A stretch of 64,000 bases of DNA from Janthinobacterium rivuli (GCF_009208735.1 NZ_WFLJ01000002.1:124001-188000); one strand, 5' to 3'. Numbered from the stretch's first letter, positions 37,035 through 46,184 are shown. Notes: generated from the letters alone by a model not told the origin. A program made the numbers and translations.

Positions 37035-38533
37035 GCGATACCCCCCTGCAGGTGCTGACGCGGCCGTTCGCGATCGAGCCCGTCACCAACATCATGCTGC
37101 CCGATGGCATCTTCGACAATGCCATCTATGGCTTGCGCATCGCCGCCCACGTGACGAATACGTCGAGCAGCGCGCTGAACAATGTCAGCGTGTATCTGGA
37201 AAGCGTGGGCGACCCCGGCATCGCGCCCGTGGCACGCACCTTCTTCTTTGCCAGCATTCCCGCCGGCGCAGCCATGCTGGTCATGTGGGATGCCGATTTC
37301 CAGCACGCCACGCCCGGCAAGCGCCTCGTCAGCTTCGTCGCCAAGGCGGACGGCTACACGCCGCACCGCTCGATCCAGCAAATCTTCGTCTCGCAAACGC
37401 GCTTCGACAGCGCCACCAGCACCTATACGTGCACGGTCGAGGAAGGCACCCTGGAACTGTCCAAGCCGCAGGGCCACCTGCCGGGCAAGCGCTGGGGCGC
37501 CACGGGCGGCGACAACAAAGACTGCCGCTGCCCGCCCGGCCTCGGGCCCATCGTGCCGACCGGCATGACCCTCGTCTGGACGCCAAACCCCGCCTACGCG
37601 GGCACGCATGGGGATCTGCCGTTTTCCGACCCATGGTGGAAAGTTCTCGCCATCATCATCGCCATCATCGCAGCGCTGGTGGCCATCATTTCTGCCGCGC
37701 TCGGTTCCGGCAAGGCCAGCTTCAGCGTGGGCGGCAGCTTCGAGGAAACGGAGCCCAGCGTGCATTGCTGTTCGCTCGAAGGGGCCGGCTCGGGGCAGCC
37801 CGAATTCACGGTGGCGGGCGTGGCCTCGGCCATCGCCTCGGGCGCCATCGCCGTCGCCTGCTCCGATATCGCAGACCCGTTCTGGCGTGGCCAGGAAGCA
37901 ACAGCACCGACCGCCGGCGAACTGACGCTGGCCGAGCGCGTGGTGGCGAAATGGGTGTTGTCGGAAGCGCCGAACGCGGGCCTGCCCTACACGGCCGACA
38001 TCAGCTGGCAATATGACCGCTTCACCACCGGCGCCACCTACCAGCATGCGGTCACCGAAACGCAAGTCAACATCCATGTGGCGGGCCCCGTGGAAACGGA
38101 CACCCCCGCCGTCGTGCAAGCCTATGAACCGTTGTGGCTGCGCGCCAGCTTCAAGCGCGACAATGGCAATGTCTTCCGCGGCACGGAGCTGTACGCCTTT
38201 GTGCTGTTCCAGGCGCCGCAGGGCCTGTACTTCGTGGAATCGCTGACCGACGACGGCCTGGGCTTCGACCCGGGCGCCAACGACGGCGTGTACGCGGGCA
38301 GCCTGGACTTGAAGCGGGCTTACCGCACCCTGCTGCGATATGATCAAACGGTCTACGGCACCTGGCGGGTCTTCGTCTTCGCCCAGGACGTCAACCTGAC
38401 CAAGCCCGGCACGCCGCCCGACATCGCCGCCCAGCACATCGGCGGCATGTTCATCGCCAGCGCCATCGAAATCACCTTCGACGACACCCTGCCCTGCCCG
38501 CTCAAGGCGCAGGCGAATATCGTCGTGGTGTAA
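37031..38533 (+). CDS. Unknown 500-residue protein with central hydrophobic helix
   Basis: Function unknown. There is no signal peptide. It opens with an Ig-like beta region (~1-130, Val-Thr-Asn-Thr-Ser-Ser-Ser-Ala-Leu-Asn-Asn-Val). A Cys-Arg-Cys segment follows near 165, then one strongly hydrophobic helix (~200-225, Ile/Ala/Leu only). A stretch with His-Cys-Cys and a buried-looking Ala-rich segment follows. The C-terminal region (~320-500) contains Gly-Ala-Asn-Asp-Gly-Val-Tyr-Ala-Gly, a motif of extracellular Ig-like 'X' domains. A central helix without a leader is unusual for a membrane protein. It is co-translated with the upstream gene, and a bidirectional terminator follows. Confidence 0.7.
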   Translation: MSDTPLQVLTRPFAIEPVTNIMLPDGIFDNAIYGLRIAAHVTNTSSSALNNVSVYLESVGDPGIAPVARTFFFASIPAGAAMLVMWDADFQHATPGKRLVSFVAKADGYTPHRSIQQIFVSQTRFDSATSTYTCTVEEGTLELSKPQGHLPGKRWGATGGDNKDCRCPPGLGPIVPTGMTLVWTPNPAYAGTHGDLPFSDPWWKVLAIIIAIIAALVAIISAALGSGKASFSVGGSFEETEPSVHCCSLEGAGSGQPEFTVAGVASAIASGAIAVACSDIADPFWRGQEATAPTAGELTLAERVVAKWVLSEAPNAGLPYTADISWQYDRFTTGATYQHAVTETQVNIHVAGPVETDTPAVVQAYEPLWLRASFKRDNGNVFRGTELYAFVLFQAPQGLYFVESLTDDGLGFDPGANDGVYAGSLDLKRAYRTLLRYDQTVYGTWRVFVFAQDVNLTKPGTPPDIAAQHIGGMFIASAIEITFDDTLPCPLKAQANIVVV

Positions 38534-38553
38534 TGGGAGAAAGCGAAACGATT

Positions 38554-38580
38554 GATAAAACGCCCTGGGCGTCTTTTATC
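38554..38580. terminator. Bidirectional terminator
   Basis: GATAAAA-CGCC, loop CTG, GGCG-(TC)-TTTTATC. The A-run and T-run flank the GC stem, so it can serve both convergent genes (ending at 38533 and 38589). Confidence 0.8.
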
Positions 38581-38588
38581 AGCCGCTC

Positions 38589-39038
38589 TTAAACTTTAAC
38601 GCTTTCTGGTTTCGCAATCACCGTGCGCGGAATGATATCCGTTGCCGGGCAAGACTCCATTGCCTCCGAATACGCGAGCCAGCGTTGCAGGCTTTCCATG
38701 CGGCGGATGGTGATGCCCTTGCCATTGATATAGCCGATCTGCTCGAAATTGGCGGGACTGGTGGTCAATTTCGACACGGTGGGCGCATTGTCGACCAGGC
38801 GGTCGTAGGCCTTGCGCGCCTTGTGCTCCCACTTCGCCAGCACGGGGTCGTCAAAGCGGTTGCTTTCAAAATACACGGTGATGGTGCGGTCGTGGTTGGC
38901 AAAGCCGACGATGGCCGCGCCCTTGCGTATGGTCAACAGGACATCTTCCTTGACGCCCGTGACGGGAACGAAGACGGCGGCGCGCCCATCCGTATCCGGC
39001 CGCTCCATGGGAATATCTTGTCCGATTATGCTCATCAC
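38589..39038 (-). CDS. Hypothetical protein, 149 residues
   Basis: Not recognised. A soluble cytoplasmic protein with no signal or membrane segment. It starts with two Met (39038 or 39035). The middle (Ile-Thr-Val-Tyr-Phe-Glu-Ser-Asn, then Trp-Glu-His-Lys-Ala-Arg-Lys-Ala-Tyr-Asp-Arg) suggests an alpha-beta fold. The C-terminus holds one Cys and ends Lys-Val. It converges on the unknown two-gene operon and shares its terminator. A promoter with good spacing lies 120 bases upstream, so it is likely expressed. Confidence 0.65.
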   Translation of the reverse strand: MMSIIGQDIPMERPDTDGRAAVFVPVTGVKEDVLLTIRKGAAIVGFANHDRTITVYFESNRFDDPVLAKWEHKARKAYDRLVDNAPTVSKLTTSPANFEQIGYINGKGITIRRMESLQRWLAYSEAMESCPATDIIPRTVIAKPESVKV

Positions 39039-39165
39039 ATCACACTCTTCATCATCGCCTGTCGGCTTGTTGTCCCTGCATCACTGAAAGCGTGCCGCCG
39101 TGCGCATGCGTGCATTTGCCGCTGCGCCGGGCCGCTTCCAGGCTCGCTGCCATACCATGTGTTAA

Positions 39166-39194
39166 ATAATACATTGCCGTAAAGCACTGCACAA
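39166..39194 (-). promoter_or_regulatory. Predicted promoter of the 149-residue protein
   Basis: On the minus strand TTGTGC (39194-39189), 17 bases, TATTAT (39171-39166). The start point would fall near 39159, leaving a leader of about 120 bases. Confidence 0.5.
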
Positions 39195-39252
39195 GATAAT
39201 CAGGGACGCGGCAGCCGCCTGTCCTGTGCCGGATGGGGGATGGTGTGCCCAA

Positions 39253-39286
39253 CGGCAATCACCTTCAGCGGCAATCACCTTATAAT
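39253..39286 (+). promoter_or_regulatory. Tandem 13-base repeat over a -10 box
   Basis: CGGCAATCACCTT is repeated exactly at 39253-39265 and 39269-39281 (16-base period); the second copy runs directly into TATAAT (39281-39286). There is no good -35. The repeat may be a regulator site for the peptidase-like gene that starts at 39321. Confidence 0.45.
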
Positions 39287-39320
39287 GCTGCAATTACTTC
39301 ACGTCCCCCACCTTAGCACC

Positions 39321-40391
39321 ATGACGCTTCCCGAGAATGACACCAGCCGGCTCGACGCCATCAGCGCCGCCGCCACCGAAGTGGCCGCGCAAAACGTGGC
39401 CGACCTGCTGGCCATGGCCATCTGCCACCGCCCGGACGAACCGTCCCTGATCGTCTGCGACAAGCGCAGCTGGCTCAATGTCGTGCTGACGGAAGCGTAT
39501 CGCCAGGCCTTGCCGGACGCCACCTTCATCGATTTCGACGAAGTGACGCCCGACGCCGTGCTGGCCGCGTTTGCCGAACTGCCCGCCGGCAGCCTCGTCG
39601 TGCTGATCCAGTCGACCAGCTTCCGCCTGGAAGCGTTCCGCATCCGCATCGAGCTATTCAAGCGGGGACTGAAGGTCATCGAGCACGTGCATTTGTCGCG
39701 CATGCCCGGCGTGCAGGGGCTGCACTACATCGCCTCGCTGGCCTACGACCCCGCCTACTATCGCGGCATCGGCCATGCGCTGAAGGCGCGCATCGACGGC
39801 GCCCGCCACGGCATGGTCGACAGCGGCGGGGAGCAGCTGGTCTTCGCTTCGCCATTCGAATCGGCCAAGCTCAACATCGGCGACTACAGCGGCATGAACA
39901 ATATCGGCGGCCAGTTCCCCCTGGGCGAAGTATTTACGGAAGCGCAGGACCTGGAAGCGGTGAACGGGCGCGTGCGCATCTTCGTCTTTGGCGACACCCA
40001 CTTCATGGTCAACCGCCCCGACACGCCGATCACCCTGATCATCGACAAGGGCCGCGTGACGGGCACGGAACACGCCACGCCGGAATTTACCGCCATGCTG
40101 GAGATCATCCGCGCCCACGAAGGCGAAGTGTGGGTGCGCGAACTGGGCTTCGGCATGAACCGCGCCTTTTCGCGCGAGCAGCTGGTCAACGACATCGGCA
40201 CGTATGAACGCATGTGCGGCATCCACCTGTCGCTGGGCGCCAAGCATGGCGTGTATGCGAAACCGCAGTTCAAGCGCAAGGATGCGCGCTACCACGTCGA
40301 CATCTTCGCCGTCACCGAAGCCGTGTATCTGGACGACGAGCGCGTGTACGCCGATGGCGCGTGGACGCTGGAACCGGCCGCTTTCAGCTAA
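39321..40391 (+). CDS. M29-like aminopeptidase family protein
   Basis: Probable metallo-aminopeptidase of the M29 (AmpS/PepS) fold; 356 residues from ATG 39321. M29-like elements are Asn-Ile-Gly-Gly-Gln-Phe-Pro-Leu-Gly-Glu-Val-Phe-Thr-Glu followed by Ala-Val-Asn-Gly-Arg-Val, then Glu-Leu-Gly-Phe-Gly-Met-Asn. A C-terminal Gly-Ile-His-Leu-Ser-Leu-Gly and His-Val-Asp-Ile-Phe match the metal-ligand region. The match is motif-level only; substrate unknown. The start is uncertain (in-frame ATG also at 39285). Its stop overlaps the convergent LysR gene by 8 bases. Confidence 0.65.
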   Translation: MTLPENDTSRLDAISAAATEVAAQNVADLLAMAICHRPDEPSLIVCDKRSWLNVVLTEAYRQALPDATFIDFDEVTPDAVLAAFAELPAGSLVVLIQSTSFRLEAFRIRIELFKRGLKVIEHVHLSRMPGVQGLHYIASLAYDPAYYRGIGHALKARIDGARHGMVDSGGEQLVFASPFESAKLNIGDYSGMNNIGGQFPLGEVFTEAQDLEAVNGRVRIFVFGDTHFMVNRPDTPITLIIDKGRVTGTEHATPEFTAMLEIIRAHEGEVWVRELGFGMNRAFSREQLVNDIGTYERMCGIHLSLGAKHGVYAKPQFKRKDARYHVDIFAVTEAVYLDDERVYADGAWTLEPAAFS

Positions 40392-41343
40392 AAAATCCGG
40401 CCGCTGCCAGCTCGCGGTCCCACGGCGGCACGGGCTGGTATTCGGCCACCAGGAAATCGATCAGCGCGCGCACCTTGGGCGACGGCTGGCGGCTGGCCGG
40501 ATACAGGGCGCTCAAGTGATTCAGCGGCAGGTCCCAGTCCGACAGCACGGGCAGCAGGCTGCCATCGAGCAGGTTGCGCCAGGCGAGGAACGTGGTGCTG
40601 TAGACGATACCGAGTCCCCGCTGCGCCGCCTGGTGCAGCACCAGGCCATTGTTCGCCGTAAAACCCGCCTGCACGCGCACGCTCACCGCTTCTTGCTGGC
40701 CGCCCTCGCCGCGCTGGAAATGCCAGTTCGTGCCATCGGTCAGGTGGCTGAAGTGCAGGCACTGGTGCTGCAACAGCTCTTGCGGCGCCTGCGGCACGCC
40801 CCATTGCGCCAGGTAGGCGGGACTGGCGCACAGCACGGCGCGGCACGGCGCCAGCGGGCGCATGGCCAGCGCGCTGCTGTCCGGGATGCCGCCCACGCGG
40901 ATGGTCAAGTCAAAACCGTGGCGTATCGGGTCGAGCAGCGCATCGTCGACAAACAACTCGGCGCGCACCTGCGGGTGCAGCAGGCTGAAACGGGCGACGG
41001 CGTCGGCCAGCCACGCGCTGCCGAAACTCGACGGCGCCTGGATGCGCAGCGGCCCGGCCAGCTCCGCCCCCACTCCCGCCTGCGCCACGTGCGCCACCAT
41101 GCGCGCCGCTTCCTGCGCCTGGCTGACGGTGGCCATGCACGGCGCCAGATAAGCGCGGCCCGCATCCGTCAGGCTCACCTCGCGCGTGGAGCGGTGCAGC
41201 AGGCGCGCATGCAGGCGCTCTTCCAGCTGCATGATGGTCTTGCTGACCATGGCCCGCGTCAGGCCCAGGCGCTGCCCGGCCAGCGTGAAGCTGCGCAGGC
41301 GCGCCACTTCGACAAAGACTTCCATCGCTTTTAGTTGATCCAT
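40384..41343 (-). CDS. LysR family transcriptional regulator
   Basis: A 319-residue regulator. The N-terminal helix-turn-helix covers ~1-60 (Ala-Met-Glu-Val-Phe-Val-Glu-Val-Ala, Ser-Phe-Thr-Leu-Ala-Gly-Gln-Arg-Leu-Gly-Leu-Thr-Arg, Val-Ser-Lys-Thr-Ile). The remainder is a substrate-binding domain with two lobes. The group resembles CrgA/DmlR-like LysR proteins. It is divergent from the PhyH dioxygenase gene with 109 bases between, and a dyad right at its own start codon suggests autorepression and control of the neighbour. Confidence 0.93.
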   Translation of the reverse strand: MDQLKAMEVFVEVARLRSFTLAGQRLGLTRAMVSKTIMQLEERLHARLLHRSTREVSLTDAGRAYLAPCMATVSQAQEAARMVAHVAQAGVGAELAGPLRIQAPSSFGSAWLADAVARFSLLHPQVRAELFVDDALLDPIRHGFDLTIRVGGIPDSSALAMRPLAPCRAVLCASPAYLAQWGVPQAPQELLQHQCLHFSHLTDGTNWHFQRGEGGQQEAVSVRVQAGFTANNGLVLHQAAQRGLGIVYSTTFLAWRNLLDGSLLPVLSDWDLPLNHLSALYPASRQPSPKVRALIDFLVAEYQPVPPWDRELAAAGFFS

Positions 41344-41349
41344 GTCAAA

Positions 41350-41420
41350 GATTGTCTGCGCTTTGGCGACAATCTGTCAACCGCAGGGCGATTGTTTGCC
41401 GCCCTTGCCCATCCTACAAT
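41350..41420. promoter_or_regulatory. LysR operator and dioxygenase promoter
   Basis: GATTGTC, 11 bases, GACAATC (41350-41374) is a perfect dyad of LysR-box form, 7 bases from the lysR start codon. A third half-site GATTGTT (41390-41396) overlaps the -35 TTGTTT (41392-41397) of a promoter for the dioxygenase gene, with a 17-base spacer to TACAAT (41415-41420). The start point would be near 41427. Confidence 0.7.
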
Positions 41421-41452
41421 GGCGCTTTCTATCTACTTACGGAGCCGCCGCC

Positions 41453-42292
41453 ATGCTAACGATCGACCAACAAGAACAGTACCAGCGCGACGGCTACCTC
41501 ATCCTGCCCGACTTCAAGGGTGCGGACGAGATCGCCGCCCTGCGCGCGCGCGCCGAACAGATTGTCAACGAATTCGATCCCAGCCAGAGTCAATCGATCT
41601 TCACCACGCGCGACCAGGCGAAGAACACCAACGATTATTTTCTCGCCTCCGACAACACCATCCGCTGCTTCTTCGAGGAAGAGGCGTTCGGCGCGGACGG
41701 CCAGCTGAAGCAGGCGAAATCCCTGTCGATCAACAAGATCGGCCACGCCATGCACGATCTGGACCCCGTCTTCCGCGCTTTTTCGGCCGACCCGAAGCTG
41801 GCCGCGGTGGCGCGCGACCTGGGCCTGGCGGATGCGCAGGTCTGGCAATCGATGTACATTTTCAAGCAGCCCGGCATCGGCGGCGAAGTGCGCTGGCACC
41901 AGGACGCCACGTATTTCGAGACCACGCCCATCAGCGTGACCACCTTCTGGTTCGCGCTGGAAGACGCGACCCTGGACAACGGCTGCCTGTGGGCGGAACC
42001 GGGCGGCCACCGCGGCCCGCTGCGCGAACGCTTCATCCGCAACGGCGACGCCGTGCGCGTGGAAAAACTCGATGCGACGCCGTGGCCTGACGACAGCACG
42101 GCCGTGCCGCTGGAAGTGAAGGCTGGCGCCCTCGTCTGCTTCCATGGCTTGCTGCCCCATTACAGCGCGCCGAACCGCTCGCCCGTCTCGCGCCACGCCT
42201 ATACCTTGCACGCCACCGACGGCCAGACCGAATACGCGGCCCACAACTGGATCCAGCGCGACGCGTCCTTCCCCGTGCGGGGCTTCGTCTGA
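41453..42292 (+). CDS. Phytanoyl-CoA dioxygenase (PhyH) family protein
   Basis: Fe(II)/2-oxoglutarate-dependent oxygenase of 279 residues; substrate unknown. The metal-binding His-x-Asp is in Arg-Trp-His-Gln-Asp-Ala-Thr-Tyr-Phe (~140-148); the distal His is in the Cys-Phe-His-Gly-Leu-Leu-Pro-His-Tyr-Ser region (~230). Start at ATG 41453 with GGAG at 41441. It is followed at once (TGATG) by a sugar isomerase, so the pair forms an operon controlled by the divergent LysR. It probably acts on a small hydroxylated metabolite; this is inference. Confidence 0.88.
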   Translation: MLTIDQQEQYQRDGYLILPDFKGADEIAALRARAEQIVNEFDPSQSQSIFTTRDQAKNTNDYFLASDNTIRCFFEEEAFGADGQLKQAKSLSINKIGHAMHDLDPVFRAFSADPKLAAVARDLGLADAQVWQSMYIFKQPGIGGEVRWHQDATYFETTPISVTTFWFALEDATLDNGCLWAEPGGHRGPLRERFIRNGDAVRVEKLDATPWPDDSTAVPLEVKAGALVCFHGLLPHYSAPNRSPVSRHAYTLHATDGQTEYAAHNWIQRDASFPVRGFV

Positions 42293-43110
42293 TGCGCATC
42301 GAGGTCTTTGCCGCCCACTGGGGCAATAACGACCTGCCGCCCGAGGTCTTCATCGACAAGGTAGCGGCGGCCGGCTTCGACGGCATCGAAATGTCGCTGC
42401 CGCTGGACGCGGCCTTGCGCGAGGAGTGGACGGACCGCATCGCCAGGGCCGGACTGCAACTGATCGCCGCGCAGTGGGAAACCGTCTTCCACGGCGACTT
42501 CGAACTGCACCGCGCCGCCCTGGCGGAACTGCTGGAAAACGCCTGCCTGGCCCGCCCCGTGCTGGTCAACACGCACACGGGCAAGGATTACTACAGCCAG
42601 GCGCAGAACGCGGAATTGATCGACCTGGCCGCCGCCATCTCGGCCAGGCACGGCGTGCCCATCGTGCATGAAATCCACCGCAGCCGCTTTTCCGGCCACC
42701 CGATGCTGCTGCTGCCCTACTTGGCGCAATATCCCGAACTGCCCTTGACGGCCGACCTGTCGCACTGGTGCTGCGCCTGCGAATCGCTGCTGGAAGACCA
42801 GCCGCAGCCCCTGGCGCAAGTGCTGCCGCTGGTGCGCCACGTGCATGCGCGCGTGGGCCATGCGCAGGGGCCGCAGGTGGCCGACTTCCGCGCGCCGGAA
42901 GCCAAGCCTGCGCTCGACGCCCACCTGGCCTGGTGGGACGCCATCGTCGCCCTGCGCCGCGCGGCCGGCGCCGAGCGCATGACGTTCACGCCGGAATTCG
43001 GCCCCGCGCCGTACACGCAAACGCTGCCATACACGCAGCAGCCCGTGAGCGACGCGTGGGAACAGAACGTCGCGATGCTCAATCTGCTGCGCGCGCGCTA
43101 CGCCGGATAA
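42292..43110 (+). CDS. Sugar phosphate isomerase/epimerase (xylose-isomerase-like TIM barrel)
   Basis: A 272-residue TIM-barrel protein of the AP-endonuclease-2/IolE family. Strand 1 starts at Val-Phe-Ala-Ala-His-Trp-Gly. Typical metal-ligand positions are Glu in Pro-Ile-Val-His-Glu-Ile-His, Asp in Leu-Thr-Ala-Asp-Leu-Ser-His-Trp, His in Val-His-Ala-Arg-Val-Gly-His-Ala-Gln-Gly, and Glu in Thr-Pro-Glu-Phe-Gly-Pro-Ala-Pro-Tyr. Its start shares a base with the dioxygenase stop, implying coupled expression and one pathway. Exact reaction unknown. A 9-base-pair hairpin follows at 43124-43149. Confidence 0.88.
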   Translation: MRIEVFAAHWGNNDLPPEVFIDKVAAAGFDGIEMSLPLDAALREEWTDRIARAGLQLIAAQWETVFHGDFELHRAALAELLENACLARPVLVNTHTGKDYYSQAQNAELIDLAAAISARHGVPIVHEIHRSRFSGHPMLLLPYLAQYPELPLTADLSHWCCACESLLEDQPQPLAQVLPLVRHVHARVGHAQGPQVADFRAPEAKPALDAHLAWWDAIVALRRAAGAERMTFTPEFGPAPYTQTLPYTQQPVSDAWEQNVAMLNLLRARYAG

Positions 43111-43154
43111 GCGTCCGCGTCCCGGTGCCGGATCGCCAGGTCCGGCGCCGCGCA

Positions 43155-43183
43155 TTGCAATTAAATAGCGCACTATATATACT
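43155..43183 (+). promoter_or_regulatory. OhrR promoter placing the start point at the ATG
   Basis: TTGCAA (43155-43160), 17 bases, TATACT (43178-43183). Only six bases (GTGCCC) separate the -10 from the ATG at 43190, so the predicted start point is the A of the start codon. The AT-rich spacer (AATTAAAT) resembles half of an OhrR box. Confidence 0.6.
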
Positions 43184-43189
43184 GTGCCC

Positions 43190-43651
<462 letters not shown>

Positions 43652-43816
43652 ACGCGCCGCTTTTCCGAGCAAAATCAGGTAAAGCATCCGCCTGACAGCG
43701 CCAGGCAAAAGTTGGCGCACAATCCGCCTTTGTTTATTACAAATCGATACATGGCTGGCCCCACCCCGCGTATAGAATAGTTGCCACTATTTCCTTACAA
43801 CAACATCAGGGTGCCC

Positions 43817-46184
43817 ATGCGCTTATCTTTCGGCTCCGTAGCCTCGTTGGCTCTGTGCTTTACCGTGTCGGCCTACGCTGCCGAACCATTCGACGACAAG
43901 TTCCGCCAGCTCGAAGAAGTGCTGCCCACCCCGAACACCTACCGCACCGCCTCCGGCGCGCCGGGCCACGCCTACTGGCAGCAGCGCGCCGACTACACCA
44001 TCCGCGCCACCCTGGACGAAGCCAAACGCGAGATCGCCGGCAGCGGCACCATCACCTACCATAACCAGTCGCCCGACACCCTCGGCTACCTGTGGGTGCA
44101 ACTGGACCAGAATATCTACCGGCCCGATTCCGACGCGCGCCGCATGGCCACGGCGCCTTCGCGCCAGGCGTGGGCCAGGACGACGGGCGAAGACACCATG
44201 AAGTTCGAAGGCTTGCGCGGCATCCTGGCGCGGCGACTTTCAGGGTGGCTTCCATATCCGCGCCTTGAAAAGCGCCGATGGCCAGCCCCTGAAGTACGTT
44301 ATCAACTGCACCATGATGCGCATCGATTTGCCGCAGCCCTTGAAACCGGGCCAGGATTTCGTCTTCCAGATCGACTGGGATTACCGCATCAATGAACAGA
44401 AGGTACTGGGCGGGCGCGCCGGCTATGAAGTCTTCGACGACAAGAACGCCCTGTTCGAAGTGGCGCAGTGGTTCCCGCGCATGGCGGCCTACTACGACGC
44501 GGCCGGCTGGCAGCACAAGCAGTTCCTCGGCTCGGGCGAATTCACGCTGGAATTCGGCGACTACGACGTGCAGCTGACCGTTCCCGCCGACCATATCGTC
44601 GCCGCCACCGGTGCGCTGCAAAACCCGCAGGAGGTACTGTCGTCCGCACAGCGCGAACGCCTGGAAAGGGCCCGCGGCAGCGACAAGCCCGTCGTCATCG
44701 TCACGCAGAAAGAGGCGGAGGCGGCCGAAAAATCCGTCAGCCGCGCGCAAAAGACGTGGCACTTCAAGGCGGCCAACGTGCGCGACTTCGCCTGGGCCTC
44801 GAGCCGCAAGTTCATCTGGGATGCGCAGGGCTACAAGAAGGGCGGCAGCGATGTGATGGCCATGTCCTACTATCCGAAAGAGGGCAATCCGCTGTGGGAA
44901 AAATACAGCACGCAAGCCATCGTGCACACGATCGAACAGTACAACAAGTACAGCATAGCCTACCCGTACCCGACGGCCATCTCCGTCAACGGCCCCGTGG
45001 GCGGCATGGAGTATCCGATGATCTCGTTCAACGGCCCGCGCCCCGTGAAGGACAAGAAGACGGGCGAGCTGACCTACTCGAAGCGCACCAAGTATGGCCT
45101 GATCGGCGTGATCATCCACGAGGTGGGCCACAACTACTACCCGATGATCATCAACTCGGACGAGCGCCAGTGGACGTGGATGGACGAAGGCCTCAACACC
45201 TTCGTGCAATACCTGGCGCAGCAGGCGTGGGAAGAAAACTACCCGGCTTCGCGCGGCGAGCCGCGCGAGATCGTCGACTACATGCGTAGCCGCGACCAGG
45301 TGCCCATCATGACGAACTCCGAATCGCTGCTGCAGTTCGGCAACAACGCCTACGCCAAGCCCGCGGCGGGCCTGAACATCCTGCGCGAGACCATCCTCGG
45401 ACGCGAGCTGTTCGACTACGCGTTCAAGGAATATGCACAGCGCTGGAAGTTCAAGCGCCCCACGCCCGCCGACTTTTTCCGCACCATGGAAGACGCTTCA
45501 GGCACGGACCTGGACTGGTTCTGGCGCGGCTGGTTTTATTCCACCGACCCGGTCGACATCAGCATCGACGGCATCAGCGAATACGGCGTGAGCTCGAAGA
45601 ACCCGGAAACGGAAAAAGCCTGGAAAAAGGCGCAGAAGGACGCCCAGCCGGAATCGGTCACGAGCCGCGCCAACAAGGGCATGCCGCGCCGCGTCGACGC
45701 GCATCCGGAGCTGAAGGATTTCTACAACCAGCACGACGATTTCACGGTGACCAACAAAGACCGCAACGCCTATGCCGAAGCGCTGGCCACCCTGGAACCG
45801 TGGGAAAAAGACTTGCTGAAACAGGGCAAGCATCTGTACCTGGTCGACCTGTCGAACGTGGGCGGCATGGTGATGCCGCTGATCCTCGAGATCGAACTGA
45901 AAAGCGGCAAGAAATACGTCGAGCGCGTGCCGGCCGAAGTGTGGCGCTACGCGCCGAAGAAAATCACCAAGGTCGTCATCACGGATGAGCCGATGGTGGG
46001 CCTGGTGCAGGACCCGTACTGGGAAACGGCCGACATCGACACCAGCAACAATAGCTGGCCGAGAAAGATCACGCCATCGCGCCTGGAACTGTTCAAGAGC
46101 GAGAAGTCGCCCAAGGATAACCTGATGCGCGATTTCCAGACGCCGTTGAAAGGCAGCGGCTCGGCCAAGGGCGACGAGGCGTGA
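43817..46184 (+). pseudogene. M1-type metallopeptidase interrupted by a frameshift
   Basis: A secreted gluzincin aminopeptidase-like gene in two frames. Frame one runs from ATG 43817 (signal peptide, cleavage after Ala-Tyr-Ala) to the Phe-Glu-Gly-Leu-Arg-Gly-Ile-Leu-Ala segment near 44230. The protein then continues, with no gap in sense, in the +1 frame as Gly-Asp-Phe-Gln-Gly-Gly-Phe-His-Ile-Arg. One extra base around 44228-44234 (or two lost) explains it; removing one C restores a single reading frame of about 788 residues. After the break, frame one stops at 44395. The active site is intact downstream: His-Glu-x-x-His, 18 residues, Glu; and Gly-Gly-Met-Glu-Tyr. It may be a true pseudogene, a recoding site, or a sequencing error. 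Confidence 0.85.
44265..46184 (+). CDS. C-terminal fragment of the M1-type metallopeptidase
   Basis: This is the open frame carrying the catalytic domain and everything after the frameshift, readable from a TTG at 44265 (639 codons). Its own translation is doubtful: no ribosome site was seen and it lacks the signal peptide, which is in the other frame. It holds the zinc site (His-Glu-Val-Gly-His near codon 285, Glu 19 residues after the second His) and a C-terminal domain ending Gly-Asp-Glu-Ala, directly overlapping the DUF6702 start. Confidence 0.6.
   Translation: MKSADGQPLKYVINCTMMRIDLPQPLKPGQDFVFQIDWDYRINEQKVLGGRAGYEVFDDKNALFEVAQWFPRMAAYYDAAGWQHKQFLGSGEFTLEFGDYDVQLTVPADHIVAATGALQNPQEVLSSAQRERLERARGSDKPVVIVTQKEAEAAEKSVSRAQKTWHFKAANVRDFAWASSRKFIWDAQGYKKGGSDVMAMSYYPKEGNPLWEKYSTQAIVHTIEQYNKYSIAYPYPTAISVNGPVGGMEYPMISFNGPRPVKDKKTGELTYSKRTKYGLIGVIIHEVGHNYYPMIINSDERQWTWMDEGLNTFVQYLAQQAWEENYPASRGEPREIVDYMRSRDQVPIMTNSESLLQFGNNAYAKPAAGLNILRETILGRELFDYAFKEYAQRWKFKRPTPADFFRTMEDASGTDLDWFWRGWFYSTDPVDISIDGISEYGVSSKNPETEKAWKKAQKDAQPESVTSRANKGMPRRVDAHPELKDFYNQHDDFTVTNKDRNAYAEALATLEPWEKDLLKQGKHLYLVDLSNVGGMVMPLILEIELKSGKKYVERVPAEVWRYAPKKITKVVITDEPMVGLVQDPYWETADIDTSNNSWPRKITPSRLELFKSEKSPKDNLMRDFQTPLKGSGSAKGDEA

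Noticed and set aside
43124..43149. Nine-base-pair hairpin after the sugar isomerase gene
   Set aside because: It could end the operon but lacks a T-run and abuts the ohrR promoter; not called as a terminator.
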